Source: Seohaeicola zhoushanensis
Lineage (GTDB): Bacteria; Pseudomonadota; Alphaproteobacteria; Rhodobacterales; Rhodobacteraceae
NCBI RefSeq assembly: GCF_014656415.1
Contig: NZ_BNCJ01000001.1
Span: 760,171 to 824,170, forward strand
Length of the DNA: 64,000 bases
Direction of reading: 5' to 3'
The position numbers and the translations under genes are program-made. Below the pieces are notes generated by a model. The model saw nothing but the letters and a program-made list of their open reading frames with translations. It ran no database searches and was not told where the DNA came from. Of the stretch, positions 60,588 through 64,000 are shown one piece after another (position 1 is the stretch's first letter; every line of letters starts with the position of its first letter).

Positions 60588-62135
60588 ATGGCTGGAAAGG
60601 CGGCAACACTTAGAGAACCTTTCCGCAAGCCTCTGGTTCGGGGGTTCGTTTGGGTATTCGTTTGCGGTTTTTTGCTTGCAGCGATTGCCGGTTTCGAGCG
60701 CTGGGCGCGCCTGGCCGATCTGACAACGGAGAGCGAGCGGCTTCACGCCATCGCATCGCAACGTGTCGATCAGCATGATGCGCATTTGACGGCCTTGTCC
60801 GCCATTGCTGTCGCGAGCCAGGATCAAAGGCCCGACCTCTTTCTAGAGGTCGCGGGCGCTATCATGCGGTTCTATCCCAGGATCATTGGAATTTCCCTTG
60901 TGCCGCTGGATGAGCAAGGCAGTTCGCTCGACATCGGGGTCCGCGACGCCGAGCTCGGTGCGCTTGTCCGCGAAGCTGCGAAGCGTTCTCGCGGTGCTCC
61001 GGTCCTGGCGCGATATCCTTCGGACCGCCCGGCTTATCTGATCGTCAAACGCAGTCCCAATTCCGAGGCGGCGCGCTACGGGCTCGCCCTGGTTATCGAT
61101 GCCGCGGCCCTGCTTGATGGGGATTCCGCGTTCTGGACGCAGACCGAGGCGACGCGCTGGCTGGCGCTTCCCGACGGAACGCTGCTCGTCGGTGCAGCAG
61201 ATTCCGGAAGCTCGCCGCAATTCACCCGCGCTCTTTCGAGTGCGACGCAACCACTTGAACTGAAGACCGCGGTCCGCATGACGATATTGGATGTGTTCCC
61301 GCCGCGTAGAGTGGCGCTCGCTCTTGCCCTGATTGGGTTCAGTGCGGTCGCTCTGCGCGCGATCGGGCGGCAACGCGCCAAGGTGCGTGCAGCCGAAGCG
61401 CGGGCTGAGCTCAGTGGTCTTGAAACCCGTCTCAGCCACGCCTCACGAGTGAACGCGCTCGGCGAGATGGCTAGCGGAATCGCACATGAACTGACACAGC
61501 CTTTGACAGCGATCCTGGCGCAGGCGCAGGCGGCCCGGCGCCTTGCGGCGCGGGGAGACACAGATCGTATCACGGGTATCCTCGATGATGTGGTCGAACA
61601 GACGCGGCGCGCAGCCGCCATTCTAGAGCGCCTAAGAACCTGGACCCGGCCAAGGGAGCGGAATGCGGAAGCGATCGACATGAGAGAGTGCATCCGTGTT
61701 GCCGGAACTTTGCTTGCGGGACAGGCTGCGGAGCTTGACGCCAGCCTTGATGTGCGGGTGCCACCGACACCCCTGTCGGTGGTGGGCGATCGCGTGGAAC
61801 TGGAACAGGTCCTCTTCAATCTCATTCGCAACGCCCTAGATGCCGTCGCGGAGAAAGCGGCTCCCCGCGAAATTACCGTTGAAGCCACTATGGAAGGAGA
61901 CATGGCGGTGATCGACGTCAGCGATACTGGCCCAGGTATTCGGTCGGACGTGCGGGACAGGCTGTTCACCCCGTTCATGACGACACGTGAAAACGGAACT
62001 GGTTTGGGTCTCGCGCTTAGCCTTCGTCTAGTCGAGCGGGCTGGCGGAGATCTGACATTGATCGAAACTCGCGAGGGCGCGCGGTTCAGAATCAACCTGC
62101 CGCTTGTCCGCGCTGCTCGGGAGGCGGGCGCATGA
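60588..62135 (+). CDS. Sensor histidine kinase with periplasmic sensor region
   Basis: 515 residues. A membrane helix at about 19-36, an extracytoplasmic region to about residue 235, a second helix about 241-258, then HisKA with His300 in GIAHELTQPL and an HATPase domain (NLIRNALDAV, DTGPGI, GTGLGLAL). The ELTQP and following sequence resemble FixL/DctB-type kinases. Coupled to the response regulator by a 4-base overlap. The roughly 200-residue outer domain is unusual for a FixL-type kinase and is likely where the signal is read. Confidence 0.92.
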   Translation: MAGKAATLREPFRKPLVRGFVWVFVCGFLLAAIAGFERWARLADLTTESERLHAIASQRVDQHDAHLTALSAIAVASQDQRPDLFLEVAGAIMRFYPRIIGISLVPLDEQGSSLDIGVRDAELGALVREAAKRSRGAPVLARYPSDRPAYLIVKRSPNSEAARYGLALVIDAAALLDGDSAFWTQTEATRWLALPDGTLLVGAADSGSSPQFTRALSSATQPLELKTAVRMTILDVFPPRRVALALALIGFSAVALRAIGRQRAKVRAAEARAELSGLETRLSHASRVNALGEMASGIAHELTQPLTAILAQAQAARRLAARGDTDRITGILDDVVEQTRRAAAILERLRTWTRPRERNAEAIDMRECIRVAGTLLAGQAAELDASLDVRVPPTPLSVVGDRVELEQVLFNLIRNALDAVAEKAAPREITVEATMEGDMAVIDVSDTGPGIRSDVRDRLFTPFMTTRENGTGLGLALSLRLVERAGGDLTLIETREGARFRINLPLVRAAREAGA

Positions 62136-62740
62136 CCGCGCCAGTCTACCTCGTCGATGACGATGCGGCGGTCCGGGACGCGCTTTCGCTGCTTCTCTCG
62201 ACAGTGGGGGTTGATGTCCGGACCTTCCCCGGTCCTGAGAACTTCCTCTCGGCCTTGCCCAAGCTCGATCCGGGCTGCCTGATTCTCGATATTCGGATGC
62301 CGGCGATCTCCGGTCTCAAGTTGCAGGAGCGCCTGACCGCAAGCGGTGTGGCTTGGCCGACAGTGGTGATCTCGGGGCACGGAGATATCGAGGCCTGTCG
62401 CAAGGCGTTCCGCAACGGTGCGATCGACTTCCTGTCGAAGCCGGTGGACGAACAGGACCTCATCGACGCCATTCAGAAAGGCCAGATGGCACTCGATCGG
62501 ACTGCCGAGGCCGATGCCGAGCGACGCGAAGCCGTGGCGCTGCTGGCGGGGTTGACGCAGCGCGAACGGGAAGTTCTGTCCTTCGTGGCGCGCGGGTTCG
62601 CGACCCGCGAAATCGCCGGCGCGCTCGGTGTCTCGCCCAGAACTGTTGAAAGCCATCGCGCGGCGATTGGGGCCAAGCTCGGGACGACCTCGCCGGCCGA
62701 GATGGCGCGCCTGTGGATCGAAGTCGGGAACGGTCCGTAG
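62132..62740 (+). CDS. FixJ/NarL-type response regulator
   Basis: 202 residues. Receiver domain with phospho-acceptor Asp53 in LILDIRMPAISG and acidic pair Asp9/Asp10; C-terminal LuxR-type HTH (LTQREREVLSFVARGFATRE). Partner of the preceding kinase. A perfect TCCGTAG-TT-CTACGGA dyad overlaps its stop codon, ahead of the next gene. Confidence 0.94.
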   Translation: MTAPVYLVDDDAAVRDALSLLLSTVGVDVRTFPGPENFLSALPKLDPGCLILDIRMPAISGLKLQERLTASGVAWPTVVISGHGDIEACRKAFRNGAIDFLSKPVDEQDLIDAIQKGQMALDRTAEADAERREAVALLAGLTQREREVLSFVARGFATREIAGALGVSPRTVESHRAAIGAKLGTTSPAEMARLWIEVGNGP

Positions 62741-62749
62741 TTCTACGGA
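62734..62749. promoter_or_regulatory. Response-regulator site candidate 2 (perfect dyad)
   Basis: TCCGTAG-TT-CTACGGA, 7-bp arms and 2-base centre, at the end of the response regulator gene and 81 bases upstream of the HbpS-like gene. A third, half-like CCTACGAAT follows at 62763-62771. Confidence 0.6.
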
Positions 62750-62829
62750 TACGGCGGGTCGACCTACGAATAGGGCAGGTTGCGCCGATAGCTTAGATCT
62801 TTTCCTGTCACCAACACAGGAGAGCCGAC

Positions 62830-63312
62830 ATGCTCAGAACAACCGCTTTTCTCGCAGCCTTCGTCGCGCCGATGGCCGCTCAGGCACAGGACCTGCCGAC
62901 CAACCCCTATTTGCCGCTTGCCATGGCAGGCGAAGCCGCAAATGCGGCCCTCGAGGCCTGTGCCGCTGAGGGGCACAGTGTCAGCGTTGCAATTGTCGCC
63001 CGCGACGGCAACACCAAGGTGCTTCTGAAAGCTGATAACTCCGGTCCGCACACCGCGTCGAGCGCGACGGGCAAGGCATTCACCTCGGCCGGTCTAGGTA
63101 GGGACACAGCCGGGCTTGCCGAGTTCATTTCCGGCAACCCGCAGAACAACGGCCTGCGCGATATGGATGAGCGCCTTGTCATCCAGGCCGGCGGTCTGCC
63201 GATCCGGATTGGCGGGTCGCTGGTGGGCGGTATCGGCGTCGGCGGTGCACCGTCTGGTGCGATCGACGCGGATTGCGCCCGTGCCGGCCTCAACGCGATC
63301 GGCGCCGAATAA
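62830..63312 (+). CDS. Exported heme-binding-type protein, HbpS/GlcG family
   Basis: 160 residues with a signal peptide (cleavage near AAQAQ) behind AGGAGA. The GlcG/HbpS (DUF336) fold is seen in NAALEACAAEGHSVSVAIVA, ATGKAFTSAGL and GGLPIRIGGSLVGGIGVGG. In Streptomyces HbpS is an extracellular heme protein that modulates the SenS kinase. Here it follows a kinase/regulator pair. Confidence 0.85.
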   Translation: MLRTTAFLAAFVAPMAAQAQDLPTNPYLPLAMAGEAANAALEACAAEGHSVSVAIVARDGNTKVLLKADNSGPHTASSATGKAFTSAGLGRDTAGLAEFISGNPQNNGLRDMDERLVIQAGGLPIRIGGSLVGGIGVGGAPSGAIDADCARAGLNAIGAE

Positions 63313-63377
63313 GGCAAGCCGGGTCCGCACGGTCTGTGCGGACCCGTTCTCACAAAAGTTGTAAAAACGGTAGAGCT

Positions 63378-63947
63378 ATGCACCTCTTTCTTCTGATCGC
63401 TTTGTTCACCGGACTTGCTGCCCCGGTCTGGGCGCAAACTGCCCCGTCGGCGCGTGAAATCGCCGCCTATGACGGTCTTTTCCGCGCCGCGCATCAGGGC
63501 GATGTCAGCATGATTGAGAAACTGGTCGCGGAGGGAGCTAGTGTCGATGCTCGCGACACCAGAGGCCGAACGCCGCTACATGTAGCCGCCTTCGCCTCCA
63601 GGGACGACGCTTTGCGTGCCTTGGCCAAGGCTGGTGCGGACATGAACGCGCTCGAATATCAGGCTTATGATGTTGTGACCATCGCCGCAGTGGCGGATGA
63701 TCCCGAACTGATGTCACTGGCCATCGAACTCGGCAACGATCCGGGACTGGTGACCAGCCCTTACCTTGGCACCGCATTGATCGCTGCCGCCCATCTTGGT
63801 CATGCCGAGGTGGTGCGGCGTCTGATCCATGCGGGTGCGCCACTGAATCACATCAACAACCTGCACTGGACTGCCGTGATGGAAGCCGTTGTGCTGGGCG
63901 ATGGCGGTCCGGATCACCAGGCCGTTCTCGACGCTCTTTTGTCGTAA
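63378..63947 (+). CDS. Exported ankyrin-repeat protein
   Basis: 189 residues from ATG 63378 (upstream in-frame start less likely) with a signal peptide ending near VWAQT. Four ankyrin repeats: DGLFRAAHQGDVSMIEKLV, RTPLHVAAFASRDDALRAL, a diverged third, and GTALIAAAHLGHAEVVRRLI. Periplasmic ankyrin proteins such as AnkB of Pseudomonas support catalase activity, so oxidative stress is one possible theme. Weak ribosome site; 65 bases after the HbpS-like gene. Confidence 0.88.
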   Translation: MHLFLLIALFTGLAAPVWAQTAPSAREIAAYDGLFRAAHQGDVSMIEKLVAEGASVDARDTRGRTPLHVAAFASRDDALRALAKAGADMNALEYQAYDVVTIAAVADDPELMSLAIELGNDPGLVTSPYLGTALIAAAHLGHAEVVRRLIHAGAPLNHINNLHWTAVMEAVVLGDGGPDHQAVLDALLS

Positions 63948-64000
63948 GCGCCTCGGCGGTCCCCTACGCGGCGCGGCTTGACGCGGTTCGGAAGTTCCAA

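Noticed and set aside
43957..64000. A full integrative element with left and right attachment sites
   Set aside because: No integrase gene and no second copy of the tRNA-Leu 3' end were found by eye, so only a possible left border can be reported.

Overview
The window reads as a chromosomal segment of a GC-rich alphaproteobacterium of the Rhodobacterales (Roseobacter/Paracoccus-type). The main evidence is a TCA-cycle block in the order known from that order: lpd, odhB, sucA, sucD, sucC, mdh, a malyl-CoA lyase/thioesterase gene, NnrU, mesaconyl-CoA hydratase, sdhCDAB. Supporting signs are an E2o with two lipoyl domains, a stand-alone Hint protein and ethylmalonyl-CoA pathway genes. The species cannot be named from the sequence.

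Layout. 1-13 kb: minus-strand genes running mdh, an exported protein, sucC, sucD, sucA, odhB, small genes, two MAPEG proteins, lpd, arylamine N-acetyltransferase, with several hairpins between them. 13-23 kb: a TauE-type exporter, a four-copy tandem hairpin repeat, then plus-strand mcl2-like, nnrU, a DUF1737 gene, mch, a porin-like gene and sdhCDAB with a lipoprotein gene inserted between sdhA and sdhB. 23-33 kb: ordinary accessory and housekeeping genes (Fic, BNR propeller, hydantoinase-like, queG, GST, mtgA, Fsr-type MFS plus AraC regulator, Hint protein). 33-42 kb: gltB and gltD on the same strand but separated by a Spy-like gene and three coupled GFA paralogues. 42-44 kb: uppP, an NDUFA9-like gene, tRNA-Leu(CAG).

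Downstream of tRNA-Leu the character changes to accessory DNA. It holds an orphan gene, a decayed transposase end and non-coding sequence (44-46 kb); a catabolic/TRAP-transport locus with an IclR regulator and two matching operator candidates (46-52.9 kb); and a three-gene SIR2 effector / middle component / Rad50-like ATPase cassette matching the Lamassu (ABC-3C) anti-phage architecture (53.2-58.1 kb). The last part (58.6-63.9 kb) is a redox/metal-flavoured cluster: ECF sigma factor, cupredoxin and an exported protein on one strand; histidine kinase, response regulator, HbpS/GlcG-like exported protein and exported ankyrin protein on the other.

How the parts work together. The first 22 kb encode 2-oxoglutarate to malate conversion plus C4/C5-CoA intermediates feeding the same pool. 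The sucC and sdhC promoters both carry clustered GTGATCAC palindromes, suggesting one regulator for both. Most confident calls are the central-metabolism genes. The most interesting are the SIR2 three-component cassette, the kinase/HbpS-like cluster with its repeated TCCGTAG-TT-CTACGGA sites, and a structured intergenic repeat family present three times.
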